Shown piece after piece: positions 25,781 through 35,961 of a stretch of 64,000 bases of DNA (positions are counted from its first letter, which is position 1; each line of letters opens with the position of its first letter). The position numbers were made by a program, and so were the translations under genes. Below the pieces are notes generated by a model. The model made no database searches. It was not told the DNA's origin and was given only the letters and a program-made list of their open reading frames with translations. This stretch comes from Alkanindiges illinoisensis (GTDB lineage Bacteria > Pseudomonadota > Gammaproteobacteria > Pseudomonadales > Moraxellaceae): NCBI RefSeq assembly GCF_004377485.1, contig NZ_SNTY01000058.1, positions 62,001 through 126,000 on the forward strand, given 5' to 3'.

Positions 25781-27346
25781 TTATGACGCCTGCTTTGCGG
25801 TATTGGCGGCAACGCTAGTATTAGTATCGCTATTGGCGGCTGCACCATATTGCAGGGTGTAGTCTTCAAGATTCAAGGTTTTCAGTCGGGCTTTCAGTTT
25901 TTTCAGCGACCACGGCCATGCTGCAAAGTTGCGGCCATTGGCATCCAGATAATAGCTCTGGCAACCACCCGCATTAAATACCGTGGTTTTCAGGTGTTTT
26001 TGCACCTGCTCGTTATGATGTCTTAACACCTGAGGCTTGATTGACAGTTTGCTAATGCCCTGTTGCTTGATCTTGAGCAGGCCATCCACAATGTAGTCCA
26101 GCTGGGCTTCGGCCAGTCCAATAAAGGAATCATATACCAGTACGTTTGGCCCCAGTACCAAAAAGGCATTGGGGACGTTTTCAATGCTGGTGCCCAGATA
26201 GGCTTCTGGCGAGGTATTTTTCCACAGCTCAGCCAGCACTTCACCTTTTTCATTCTTCACGCGCTTGCCAATTGGCGGATGAGACACCTCAAAGCCCGTG
26301 CCCCAGATAATGACATCCACTTCATGGCGCTCGCCGTTGGCAGCCACCACGGTATTGCCCTCAACCTTCACCAGACCGTGCGGAATCAGCGTGGTGTTGG
26401 GTTGCTGCAAGGCCGGATAATAATTGTTGGCAAACAGCAGGCGCTTACAGCCAATGGTAAAATTAGGGGTCACATTTTTCAGCAGTTCCGGGTCTTTTAC
26501 CTGAGCTTTAAGCACCTGTTTAAAAATTTCGCCCACTGGCTTTAACACGGCTGGATTTCTCAGGCCAAAGTTAATGGCATTCAGTGATTGTGCCACGGCC
26601 TTGCGCCAGCTTTTTTGAATCACTGGATATTTGGCAATGATTGATTTGCTAAATTCACTCAGGTCTGTATCCGGCTTTGGCACCACCCACGGAGCAGTCC
26701 GCTGGAACACATACAGTTCTTTGGCCAGTGGCTGGATTTGTGGCACAAACTGGATGGCGGATGCACCTGTACCAATCACGGCAATCCGTTTGCCTTTGAG
26801 GTCATAATCATGGTTCCACTTGGCAGAATGGAACATCTCACCGGTAAAGGTTTCAATGCCATTGAGTTTTGGAATTTGCGCTTCCGTAATGGGACCAGTG
26901 GCAAAAATCACCGTTCTGGACAAATACGGGCCATTGGTGGTTTCCAGTTGCCACACATGCTGGGCTTCATTCCACTCGGCACTGAGCAGTTCATTATTAA
27001 ACTCAATCAGCGAGGTAATGTTGAACTGGTTACTGGTTTCTTCCAGATAATTCAAAATTTCCGGCTGGCGGGCAAACAGGTGGCTCCACTTGGCACTTGG
27101 CGCAAAGGAGTAGGAATACAGCGATGAGGGTACATCGCAGCCACACCCCGGATAGGTATTTTCGCGCCAGGTTCCACCCACGCGGCTGGCTTTTTCAATA
27201 ATCTTGAAATTGCTGTAGCCTTCCTTGTTTAAGCGAATGGCTGCCGCAATCCCGGAAATGCCCGCACCCACAATAAAGGTGTCATAGATGTGTGCCGGAG
27301 TTGCCGTTTTTTTGGCACGGCTGTTTGTTTTTGCTGCTGTTGTCAT
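25781..27346 (-). CDS. Flavin-containing monooxygenase (Baeyer-Villiger-like)
   Basis: This 521-residue protein has an FAD-binding GAGISG at residues 27-32, the type I Baeyer-Villiger fingerprint FxGxxxHxxxW as FTGEMFHSAKW near residue 170, and the NADP-binding GTGASA near 193. RVGGTWRENTYPGCGCDVPSSLYSYSF is typical of cyclohexanone and 4-hydroxyacetophenone-type enzymes. It would insert oxygen into a ketone, forming an ester or lactone. The acidic, Ala/Thr-rich last 20 residues look disordered. It is the last gene of a minus-strand series with an SDR and two PF10118 proteins. Confidence 0.9.
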   Translation of the reverse strand: MTTAAKTNSRAKKTATPAHIYDTFIVGAGISGIAAAIRLNKEGYSNFKIIEKASRVGGTWRENTYPGCGCDVPSSLYSYSFAPSAKWSHLFARQPEILNYLEETSNQFNITSLIEFNNELLSAEWNEAQHVWQLETTNGPYLSRTVIFATGPITEAQIPKLNGIETFTGEMFHSAKWNHDYDLKGKRIAVIGTGASAIQFVPQIQPLAKELYVFQRTAPWVVPKPDTDLSEFSKSIIAKYPVIQKSWRKAVAQSLNAINFGLRNPAVLKPVGEIFKQVLKAQVKDPELLKNVTPNFTIGCKRLLFANNYYPALQQPNTTLIPHGLVKVEGNTVVAANGERHEVDVIIWGTGFEVSHPPIGKRVKNEKGEVLAELWKNTSPEAYLGTSIENVPNAFLVLGPNVLVYDSFIGLAEAQLDYIVDGLLKIKQQGISKLSIKPQVLRHHNEQVQKHLKTTVFNAGGCQSYYLDANGRNFAAWPWSLKKLKARLKTLNLEDYTLQYGAAANSDTNTSVAANTAKQAS

Positions 27347-27402
27347 GAAAAAACCTACCTCTAAATTGGTGAATTACACAGACGCTGTCTTAAACAGCCT
27401 GC

Positions 27403-28233
27403 TTATTTAAACAGTCTGTAGCCTATGCCCAGAAACTTGGTGTAAAGGTCTGGTGATGCGCGTTTCATCAGCCAGAACAGCTTGGCATCGATTTGCGGAA
27501 TGGTATACAACTTGCCTTTATCCAAATTATCCAGCGTGAGTTTTGCCACCTTGTCACTGGTGGTAAAGGCCAGATTGGTCAAGGCATAATCCAGTAGCCC
27601 CTTATGCGGCACCTTGCCATTTTTGATGATATTGGTTGGCACCAAGGTCGGGCACAGCACATTGACTTTAATATCAAATTTCTTCAGTTCCGCCGATAGT
27701 GTCTCTGACAAGGCCCGAACCCCGGCTTTAGACACGTTGTAAACGGTCATTTCGGGCGCGGCAGTATAAGAAGCAGCGGAAGCCACATTGATAATGGCAC
27801 CATGACCCAGTTGCTTAAATTTCGGTACAAAGGCACGGCAACCATAAATCACGCCCCATAAATTGATATTCATGCACCACTGCCAGTCTTCCAGGGTCAT
27901 TTCATCAAATTTGCCACCCAGGCCGATTCCCGCATTATTAATCACCAGCGTAACCGGGCTTTGCATCAACTGCCCGGCTTGCTCGGCCAGCTGCGTGACC
28001 TGCTCTTCTTTTCCCACATCACACTGTACGGCAAAGCCTTTTGCACCAAGGGCTTCAATCAGGCCTACCGTTTCTCTGGCGGCATCAAGGTTAATGTCTG
28101 AGCACACCACGGTGCCACCCCGTTTCGCCAGTTCCAGCGCAAAGCTACGGCCAATCCCACTGCCTGCTCCCGTCACCACTGCATAGGCTTTGTGGCTGGG
28201 CTTCTGCTCTTTCTTGCCAAATAACATTATCAT
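27403..28233 (-). CDS. SDR family oxidoreductase
   Basis: This 276-residue short-chain dehydrogenase has TGAGSGIGRSFALELAKRG near residue 21, NNAGIG near 99 and the catalytic YNVSK near 169 (Ser in NVASAASY). CSDINL after strand 2, ending in Asp, points to NAD(H). The start may be the third-codon ATG at 28227, better spaced from GGAT. It is 56 bases upstream of the monooxygenase gene, so an alcohol-to-ketone step preceding Baeyer-Villiger oxidation is a natural reading, though inferred. Confidence 0.88.
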   Translation of the reverse strand: MIMLFGKKEQKPSHKAYAVVTGAGSGIGRSFALELAKRGGTVVCSDINLDAARETVGLIEALGAKGFAVQCDVGKEEQVTQLAEQAGQLMQSPVTLVINNAGIGLGGKFDEMTLEDWQWCMNINLWGVIYGCRAFVPKFKQLGHGAIINVASAASYTAAPEMTVYNVSKAGVRALSETLSAELKKFDIKVNVLCPTLVPTNIIKNGKVPHKGLLDYALTNLAFTTSDKVAKLTLDNLDKGKLYTIPQIDAKLFWLMKRASPDLYTKFLGIGYRLFK

Positions 28234-28296
28234 TTATCCAAAACAATCAGGGAAAAGTAGCCATAAGTCGGGTTATGGCGACACAGGGATTAACGC

Positions 28297-29262
28297 TTAG
28301 GCTGCACGAACCGGGGGAAAGAATTCCTTGGTCATATAACGGGCCAGCAGGCCAGTGTCCTGATTTAGCAGCTTGTCCTTGTAATAATCCAGATACTCAC
28401 TGGTATCGTGGTCATTTGGGTGAAAATCCGGGCGCACATAATCAAACACATGGCGAATGGTACTGCCGTATACCCCGTCTTTTGGGCTAAACATGACCTT
28501 GGCACTATAAAGCGCATCTTTCCAAAAGGTTGGACTTACCAGGTTGGACGGTTTGCGCAAAAATGGGATTAAAAAGCCACCCAGCGATACCAGCCCGATA
28601 ATGGTAAAGGTTGCCAGCGCAAAACCAGCCATACGCAAGGCATAACTGCCGTTTAACAACTGGTATACATCATAGGCAATGTCCTTATGCTCGGACTCTT
28701 CCAGCATGTGCCATTGCCATAGCGCTTTGGTTTTTTCATCATCAATGATGGCGTCAAAAATATACTCGTGCTTCATGGCATATTCAGCAATCACCGCAGT
28801 GAAGTGCTCAATCCCGGCCATCAAAGATAGCTTTAACGGCTGTGGAAACCTTAAAAAGCCGTAATCAAATACGTTTTTGGCCAGAAACCGATAAAACTCA
28901 ACCGGAAAATCATGTTTTTTCAGGATTTCATTCCACTCATTATGTACCTTGGAGTGAATGGCTTCCTGACCAATCAGCGCAGTGACCCGTTGCTTTAGTA
29001 CCGGGTCTTGCACAAGGTCACGATGATAGCGTGCCGTTTCAATCACCAGATCCTCACCAAAGGTCAGGAAAATTGACAAGGCTTCAAAATAGGCAGAGGC
29101 CAGTTCTGTATTACGGAAAAAACGGTGATCCAGCTCTTTGGCATCAAACTTAAAGTTGAAATGACGAATTGGAATAGGCTGTTTGCTGGCAAAATCAGGT
29201 AGCTGAATTTCACGATAGAACTTGAGCTTCTTGAGTGATTTCCGAACGGCGGTAGCAATCAT
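28297..29262 (-). CDS. PF10118 metal-dependent hydrolase-like protein
   Basis: This 321-residue protein matches the PF10118 group, named predicted metal-dependent hydrolase. Conserved Glu/His blocks resemble a ferritin-like diiron bundle: FGEDLVIETARYHRD, GQEAIHSKVHNEW, GIEHFTAVIAEY and WHMLEESEHKDIAYDVYQ. A hydrophobic pair of helices (about residues 210-240) suggests membrane association. The reaction is not established. It is 226 bases from a paralog of similar length upstream on the same strand. Confidence 0.85.
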   Translation of the reverse strand: MIATAVRKSLKKLKFYREIQLPDFASKQPIPIRHFNFKFDAKELDHRFFRNTELASAYFEALSIFLTFGEDLVIETARYHRDLVQDPVLKQRVTALIGQEAIHSKVHNEWNEILKKHDFPVEFYRFLAKNVFDYGFLRFPQPLKLSLMAGIEHFTAVIAEYAMKHEYIFDAIIDDEKTKALWQWHMLEESEHKDIAYDVYQLLNGSYALRMAGFALATFTIIGLVSLGGFLIPFLRKPSNLVSPTFWKDALYSAKVMFSPKDGVYGSTIRHVFDYVRPDFHPNDHDTSEYLDYYKDKLLNQDTGLLARYMTKEFFPPVRAA

Positions 29263-29487
29263 AACAACACCTATCTAAATAAAAACATTAACTTCATCTT
29301 AAGAAACACTTGCAAAGAAAATCCCTGATCCGGGCCTTTGTATCGATTGAGCAAGCGCTTGCTTGGTTAAGAATTAGCATCTCAGCACAATGCCCGTAGC
29401 TTGCAAATGAGAAAAACTTGCCAGTTTTTTGATAGTTTTCGCTACCCGGCCCTTATTGCTGCTGGGTAGCAAAAAACATATAGGCCG

Positions 29488-30468
29488 TTAGGCTGCCTGC
29501 TGTACCTTGGGGGTGAATTCCTTGATAAAGAAAGAATGCAATGCCCCACCCTCGGTCAGCAGCTTGTTCTTGTAATAGTCCAGATACTCAGTGGTGTCAT
29601 GGTCATTGGGGTGAAAGTCTGGACGTAAATAATCAAAAATCTGGCCTTGTGTACTGCCAAACACGCCTTCTGTTGGACTAAACAGCAGGTTAATGCCACG
29701 GCGCATGTCTTTCCAGAATTTACCGGTTAGCATTTCCTGCGGCTTGCGCAAGACAGGCACCATAAAGGCAGCAAATGGCACCAGCACCAGAATAGTGATA
29801 TAGGCCAACAGAAAGCCACCAGCCCGCAACTTATAATTGCCATTTAGCAGCTGGTACACATCGTAAGCAATGTCTTTATGCTCAGATTCTTCCAGCATAT
29901 GCCACATCCACAATGCACGGGTTTTGGCATCGTCAGAATGATAAAAATTCTGTTCATGCTTCATCATGTATTCGGCCAGCACTGCAGTAAAATGCTCGAT
30001 ACCTGCCATCATCGACAACTTCAGGGGCTGTGGGAAACGCAGGAAAACGTGCTTAAAAAACTGCTCGCCCAGAAAGCGATATAACCTTACCGGATATTGC
30101 AGCTCAGTGATTGCATCATTAAATTCGTTGTGCAATTTGGAATGAATAGCTTCCTGGCCAATCAGCGAAGTAACACGCTGCTTTAATACCGGATCTTTAA
30201 TAAACTCGCGATGATGGCGCGCCGTTTCAATCACCAGATCTTCGCCATAGGTTAAAAAAACCGATAGAGTGGCAAAAAACAGGGTGGCAAACTGATTGTT
30301 CATATAAAATGATAAATCAATTTCCTTGCCTTTGAATCCAATGGCTAAATGGCGAATTGGAATAGAACTTTTTATGGCAAAATCAGGCAGTTGTGCTTGA
30401 TTCCGTGGTTTCAATGCACTGGGCTTGAATGTACGGGAAACTGTTTTCCGAATCGCTGTCGTAATCAT
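29488..30468 (-). CDS. PF10118 metal-dependent hydrolase-like protein (paralog)
   Basis: This 326-residue protein is clearly a paralog of the gene at 28297-29262: SLIGQEAIHSKLHNEFN, GIEHFTAVLAEYMMKHEQ and WMWHMLEESEHKDIAYDVYQLLNG are nearly identical, and the order of blocks is the same. GAGG eight bases before the ATG at 30468 sets the start; a longer frame to 30537 has no ribosome site. Divergence in the N-terminus and tail suggests different partners or substrates. Tandem duplication is the likely origin. Confidence 0.85.
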   Translation of the reverse strand: MITTAIRKTVSRTFKPSALKPRNQAQLPDFAIKSSIPIRHLAIGFKGKEIDLSFYMNNQFATLFFATLSVFLTYGEDLVIETARHHREFIKDPVLKQRVTSLIGQEAIHSKLHNEFNDAITELQYPVRLYRFLGEQFFKHVFLRFPQPLKLSMMAGIEHFTAVLAEYMMKHEQNFYHSDDAKTRALWMWHMLEESEHKDIAYDVYQLLNGNYKLRAGGFLLAYITILVLVPFAAFMVPVLRKPQEMLTGKFWKDMRRGINLLFSPTEGVFGSTQGQIFDYLRPDFHPNDHDTTEYLDYYKNKLLTEGGALHSFFIKEFTPKVQQAA

Positions 30469-31125
30469 TACAAATACCTCGCACTGAAATGGTTCATCTA
30501 AAATGGCAGACGCTAGCCGAGTTGGGTTGACTTCCAACTATTAAAATGGATTTGTTAACCGATAGCCCATGCTTATGGCGTCTGCTTTTGCATGTTTCTG
30601 CAGCTTAAAAAGTAGTAATGCTCGGGCCGCAAAAGTTATTGTCTCTCTAGCATGACCATCAACATGGCGACCTAGCACAGATTAAACATACGCTTTGCAA
30701 GGTTTGAGCCTGACCTTACCGTACTCCATCTTAGAATGACAGTTTGTTCGGATTCAAGTCGGGTGTTTTTAAATAAAAAAACCAAGTCAGGAGATGATTA
30801 AAACATTCATTAAAAGATCTTGGCTAGATCAAGCCAATCAAAAAAATAATTTTATTTTTTAGAAATTTCTAATAAATTTAGTCGTTTAAATTAATGATTA
30901 TATTTTTATAGCTTCTTCAGAGCTTATCATTATATTAAGACTCTTGGACTTGATTTAGCGGTAAATATCGAGCTGAATTAGCATTCTTAGGATACTATTC
31001 AGATTTTAGACCGATAACCCAGCACATTGTGAGCAAGCGGTCACAGTTTTAAGTGCGGGTTTGATGCAACTTAAAATCGTTAGACCGTTCGTTTGCACCT
31101 GTTAACGCCAGTTTATAGATTCGAT
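30469..31125. other. Intergenic region upstream of the PF10118 genes
   Basis: About 650 AT-rich bases. It must carry the promoter of the PF10118-SDR-monooxygenase series, but no clean -35/-10 pair or operator was placed, and no ORF or RNA is convincing. It leads into the HxlR remnant. Confidence 0.4.
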
Positions 31126-31370
31126 GATACTATCAAGGTGTTGTATATGCTGTTGTATGAACAACCAACAGATGTTGCCATTGCCCGGTCAGTGATGGCG
31201 TCATCAGGCGGTTTGACTATCAGCAAGTTCCCCCCAAAGTTGAATACGCGCTGACTGAACAGGGACAAACCCTGTTTCCCATGGTGCAAGCCATCCACGT
31301 CTGGGGTGAAAACCATGCCAGGCGCTGTCTGCAAATCCACCAATCGTCACTGTTAAAAGAAGAGATGTAA
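31126..31370 (+). pseudogene. Remnant of an HxlR-type regulator
   Basis: From about 31182 a frame reads DGVIRRFDYQQVPPKVEYAL then TEQGQTLFPMVQAIHVWGEN, the C-terminal wing and last helix of HxlR regulators, ending at TAA 31368-31370. Just upstream, in another frame, KVLYMLLYEQP looks like the first HxlR helix, but the central recognition helix is missing. The gene therefore seems to have lost about 30-40 codons and its frame. No start or ribosome site remains. Confidence 0.6.
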
Positions 31371-31388
31371 AGCCAGTTCAAGTGGCCA

Positions 31389-32255
31389 TTAAAAGATGTA
31401 GCGGATGGTGTTCCAGGGAATGATGGCCTGATGCAGCTGCTTAAACTTACGGATCATCTGTGCCTTAATATCATATCGGTAGCGAAGCACTTCCCCACCA
31501 TAACCCGACTGTTTTATTTCCTGAAACTGTGGTTGCCATAAGAGCTGTTCAATCGCTTCATGGCCTTGTTGTACATTGTAGAGATGCATCTTTTCATTAT
31601 GGGTTAAAAATATCACTTCAGCTTTAACCCTATCTTTATACTGATCAGGTACTTTATGGTCGACCAATCTAAATAACTCTTCATACTGCTGTGATGACTG
31701 ATTATAGGCAATTACCGGCGAATAATTTAAATGCACCTCCCAGCCCGCCTTAATAAATAACTGAACCGCGTCTAACCGTTCTAGGATAGATGAGGTGCCA
31801 GGTTCCAGTATCTGCCGAAATGTTTCAGGCATAATTGAAAAGCGAATCCGTAGTTTATTATTGGGATCATAGTCCAGTAATTTGAGATTCACCCGTTTGG
31901 TGGCAAAAGAACCAAAGGCTTTTTCACTGCTTTTAAAATAATCAAACAGCTGAAGATAGTCCGCATGTTTAACATGTAAAGCCACATCGGTATTGCAGCC
32001 AATGTCATAGGTCCAGTAAGTCTCATGGGTTTGATCAGGATTCTTTGGCCACGCCAATCCATTCACATGCTGATCAATGGCTGCAATAATATCGGATTGA
32101 TTTTTGGCAATATCAATTCCAAAAGGCTTATTACGCCGCATATAACAGTAGCCACAGCGATAAGCACACCCCGTCACCAGATCAGGCGCAATGAAATTTG
32201 TACTTCGATTGGAGACTCTACAGGTGAGCGCACGTCTATTGATGTATCTCATCAT
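31389..32255 (-). CDS. Spore photoproduct lyase-like radical SAM protein
   Basis: This 288-residue protein has a SplB-type radical SAM motif GCAYRCGYCYMRR (Cys-x3-Cys-x2-Cys, about residues 30-37) and a conserved YWTYDIGCNTDVALH region. FGSFATKRVN and RIRFSIMPE match the group. SPL repairs the spore photoproduct in spore formers; proteobacterial relatives occur in species without spores and their substrate is unsettled. CAGGAG lies ten bases before the ATG. It is isolated between an HxlR remnant and tRNA-Met. Confidence 0.82.
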   Translation of the reverse strand: MMRYINRRALTCRVSNRSTNFIAPDLVTGCAYRCGYCYMRRNKPFGIDIAKNQSDIIAAIDQHVNGLAWPKNPDQTHETYWTYDIGCNTDVALHVKHADYLQLFDYFKSSEKAFGSFATKRVNLKLLDYDPNNKLRIRFSIMPETFRQILEPGTSSILERLDAVQLFIKAGWEVHLNYSPVIAYNQSSQQYEELFRLVDHKVPDQYKDRVKAEVIFLTHNEKMHLYNVQQGHEAIEQLLWQPQFQEIKQSGYGGEVLRYRYDIKAQMIRKFKQLHQAIIPWNTIRYIF

Positions 32256-32543
32256 TCAAGCTGTGCTCCTGGATGGATAGAATAACGATAGGCAATACCC
32301 ATTAACCCTCAATAGACATCGCAGCACTAAGGTATATTCATAACTGGCGTTTAATCATTCCTTTTAAACCAAAACAATAAATTTAACAGGATAAATTTTA
32401 TTAACCAGCGTTTTTGCTGTGGTCAAAAGTCCTCACTGTCTAGCATATTATCGTTTTTCTTAGGCAATTCAGTGAATCTAACTTACGTGCTTGCAAGGTA
32501 TTTTATAACTGCTTAGGGCATCATCTAACAGGACAAAACGCAT

Positions 32544-32570
32544 AAAAAAAGGTCACTCGGGTGAGTGACC
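32544..32570 (-). terminator. Terminator of tRNA-Met
   Basis: An 8-bp stem GGTCACTC/GAGTGACC with a 4-base loop is followed on the minus strand by seven T. It lies just downstream of the tRNA. Confidence 0.85.
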
Positions 32571-32577
32571 TATAAAA

Positions 32578-32654
32578 TGGTGGCTATGGCGAGACTCGAA
32601 CTTGCGACCCCAGCATTATGAGTGCTGTGCTCTAACCAACTGAGCTACATAGCC
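32578..32654 (-). tRNA. Elongator tRNA-Met (CAU)
   Basis: A 77-base cloverleaf with an encoded CCA end. The acceptor GGCTATG pairs with CATAGCC, the anticodon is CAU in CTCATAA, and the T arm GGTTCGAGTC-type loop (AGTTCGAGTCT) is standard. It lacks the GGG/CCC anticodon stem of the initiator, which marks it as the elongator form. Confidence 0.93.
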
Positions 32655-32669
32655 TTAAACTGTGCGCGC

Positions 32670-32698
32670 ATTATCATTATTTCTTAGACTGCCGTCAA
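32670..32698 (-). promoter_or_regulatory. Sigma-70 promoter of tRNA-Met
   Basis: On the minus strand TTGACG (32693-32698) and GATAAT (32670-32675) are 17 bases apart, followed by a GC-rich discriminator GCGCGC typical of stringently controlled stable-RNA promoters. Confidence 0.8.
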
Positions 32699-32765
32699 GC
32701 CTATTTTTAGCGTGCGCGCATAAAAAGCAGGCAAATAAATCAAATTTTTTTCAGGAATCAGGCTT

Positions 32766-33126
<361 letters not shown>

Positions 33127-33142
33127 AGGCGCGCATGGTAAC

Positions 33143-33165
33143 AAAAAAAACAGCCGTGCGCTGTT
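33143..33165 (-). terminator. Terminator of the coaD-ferredoxin unit
   Basis: On the minus strand AACAGC/GCTGTT with a 5-base loop is followed by eight T. The T-run also falls in the promoter spacer of rnpB. Confidence 0.8.
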
Positions 33166-33181
33166 ACTTTTCAAATGTTTT

Positions 33182-33457
<276 letters not shown>

Positions 33458-33493
33458 TTATCCCGGGTTTATCAGTAAAACTACTCGCCTTTT

Positions 33494-33988
<495 letters not shown>

Positions 33989-34140
33989 TTATGCTCGGTT
34001 GCCGATAAATTTGCCCTAGTTTAGCAAAAACTTGTTTTTAACGCGAAGTCAGCATGATTGATTAATGCTATAACCAAAATTAACTAAAGCCAGCCGCTAA
34101 AATTAGGTAAACTAGTGTTCTTATTGGATTCTTGATAAAT

Positions 34141-34620
34141 ATGAATAAAGCTACTGTTAAAAAACTGCATCAGGGCGGTACGATTGCCCAGAACCGTCGT
34201 GCCCGTCACGACTATTTTATTGAAGAAAAATTTGAAGCTGGTATGTCGCTACTGGGCTGGGAAGTTAAATCCTTGCGTGCCGGCAAAATGAACCTGTCTG
34301 AAAGCTATGTCATTTTTAAAAATGGCGAGGCATTTTTGTTTGGTAGCCAGATCATGCCACTGTTGTCTGCCTCAACCCATGTGGTCCCTGAAGCCAATCG
34401 CACCCGCAAGCTTTTATTGTCGCGCCGTGAAATTGAAAAACTCATGGGTGCGGTCAACCAGAAGGGTTATTCCTGTGTACCATTAGCCTGCTACTGGAAG
34501 GGTGCTTTGGTTAAGTGTGAAATTGCACTGGTGAAAGGTAAGCAACTGCATGACAAACGTGCAACGGAAAAAGACCGTGACTGGTCGCGTGAAAAACAGC
34601 GTGTGTTTAGGACTGCCTAA
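34141..34620 (+). CDS. smpB: SsrA-binding protein SmpB
   Basis: SmpB binds tmRNA and brings it to stalled ribosomes for trans-translation. The 159-residue protein has [19 protein letters not shown], the [19 protein letters not shown] block and the basic C-terminal tail [19 protein letters not shown] that fills the empty mRNA channel. The ATG at 34141 was preferred to a TTG three codons upstream. No tmRNA gene is seen in the window. Confidence 0.96.
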   Translation: MNKATVKKLHQGGTIAQNRRARHDYFIEEKFEAGMSLLGWEVKSLRAGKMNLSESYVIFKNGEAFLFGSQIMPLLSASTHVVPEANRTRKLLLSRREIEKLMGAVNQKGYSCVPLACYWKGALVKCEIALVKGKQLHDKRATEKDRDWSREKQRVFRTA

Positions 34621-34926
34621 GCACCGCTTTTATTAGATTAGCCTTACTATTATAACTATGATTGTAACCTTCAACTGGCTCTCTCACTGAGTTAATTTAT
34701 GAAACCGTTATTTTTAAATTTCACGGGCTAGACGAATTTGAAAATGATCTCTAAGTTTTTTATCTCTATTATTCTAACCAAAATTAATAAATATCCGAGT
34801 ATTTAGCAGTTTTATCAATATCGCTTATCAGCCTATCTGAGTCTGATTCCTGTAAAAGCCGCCATAGCCCAAGGCAAAACGTGTTACAATACTGCGTTTA
34901 AAATTTAGTCCTTGCTGGGTAAATAA
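34621..34926. other. Intergenic region upstream of cysD
   Basis: 306 AT-rich bases without an ORF or RNA. A TACAAT-like -10 near 34886 could serve cysD, which in this group is normally activated by CysB; no CysB site was recognised. Confidence 0.4.
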
Positions 34927-35835
34927 ATGACTGAGGAAAGACTCACACATCTGAAACAGCTTGAAGCTGAAAGCATTCACATCATTCGTGAAGTTGCCGC
35001 CGAATTTGATAATCCGGTGATGCTGTATTCCATTGGCAAGGATTCTGCGGTCATGCTGCATCTGGCCATGAAAGCATTTTACCCTGCCAAGCTCCCGTTT
35101 CCACTGATGCATGTGGATACCGGCTGGAAATTCAGGGACATGATTAGCTTCCGTGATCAAATGGCCAGCAAACTGGGCCTTGAGCTGATTGTTCACCAGA
35201 ACAAGGAAGGCCGTGAAGCGGGCATCAACCCTTTTACCCACGGCAGCTCCAAATATACCGACATCATGAAAACACAGGCACTCAAGCAGGCCCTGGACAA
35301 ATACCAGTTTGATGCTGCTTTTGGTGGTGCACGTCGTGATGAAGAAAAATCCCGCGCCAAAGAGCGTGTGTATTCCTTCCGTGATTCCAAGCATCGCTGG
35401 GATCCTAAAAACCAGCGTCCTGAGCTGTGGAATATCTATAACGGCAAAGTGAACAAGGGCGAAAGTATTCGCGTGTTCCCGCTGTCCAACTGGACTGAGC
35501 TGGACATCTGGCAATATATCTACCTTGAACAAATTCCGCTGGTTCCATTGTATTACGCAGCTGAGCGTCCGGTAGTTGAGCGCAACGGCACCCTGATTAT
35601 GGTGGACGATGAACGCATGCCGCTACGTGATGGTGAAGTCCCCCAAATGAAGTCCGTACGCTTCCGTACGCTGGGCTGCTATCCATTAACGGGTGCGGTT
35701 GAATCTGCTGCCGACACACTGCCTGAAATCATTCAGGAAATGCTGCTGGCCACCAGTTCCGAGCGTCAGGGCCGCATGATTGACCATGACGAAGCCGGCT
35801 CAATGGAAAAGAAAAAGCAGGAAGGTTATTTCTAA
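34927..35835 (+). CDS. cysD: Sulfate adenylyltransferase subunit 2
   Basis: CysD activates sulfate to adenosine 5'-phosphosulfate (APS) with ATP, working with the GTPase CysN. The 302-residue sequence has the PP-loop [19 protein letters not shown] near residue 40, [37 protein letters not shown] and the C-terminal [14 protein letters not shown]. It is full length. cysN follows after 126 bases. Together they are the first step of assimilatory sulfate reduction and feed cysteine synthesis. Confidence 0.97.
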   Translation: MTEERLTHLKQLEAESIHIIREVAAEFDNPVMLYSIGKDSAVMLHLAMKAFYPAKLPFPLMHVDTGWKFRDMISFRDQMASKLGLELIVHQNKEGREAGINPFTHGSSKYTDIMKTQALKQALDKYQFDAAFGGARRDEEKSRAKERVYSFRDSKHRWDPKNQRPELWNIYNGKVNKGESIRVFPLSNWTELDIWQYIYLEQIPLVPLYYAAERPVVERNGTLIMVDDERMPLRDGEVPQMKSVRFRTLGCYPLTGAVESAADTLPEIIQEMLLATSSERQGRMIDHDEAGSMEKKKQEGYF

Positions 35836-35961
35836 TCAGATGCAACTGGTGCTGGCATTACCTTGACTGGCACTCTAGCGTTTTTCCTGATTGTTCTATA
35901 GCCAGCCTACAGCCCGTCTGCGCATAGAAAGCCACCATATAAAATTTTTGGAGTTATTGGA

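Noticed and set aside
29441-29470. GCTACCC/GGGTAGC hairpin between the two PF10118 genes as a terminator
   Set aside because: The T- and A-runs are on the wrong sides of the stem for either strand; kept only as a weak inverted repeat.
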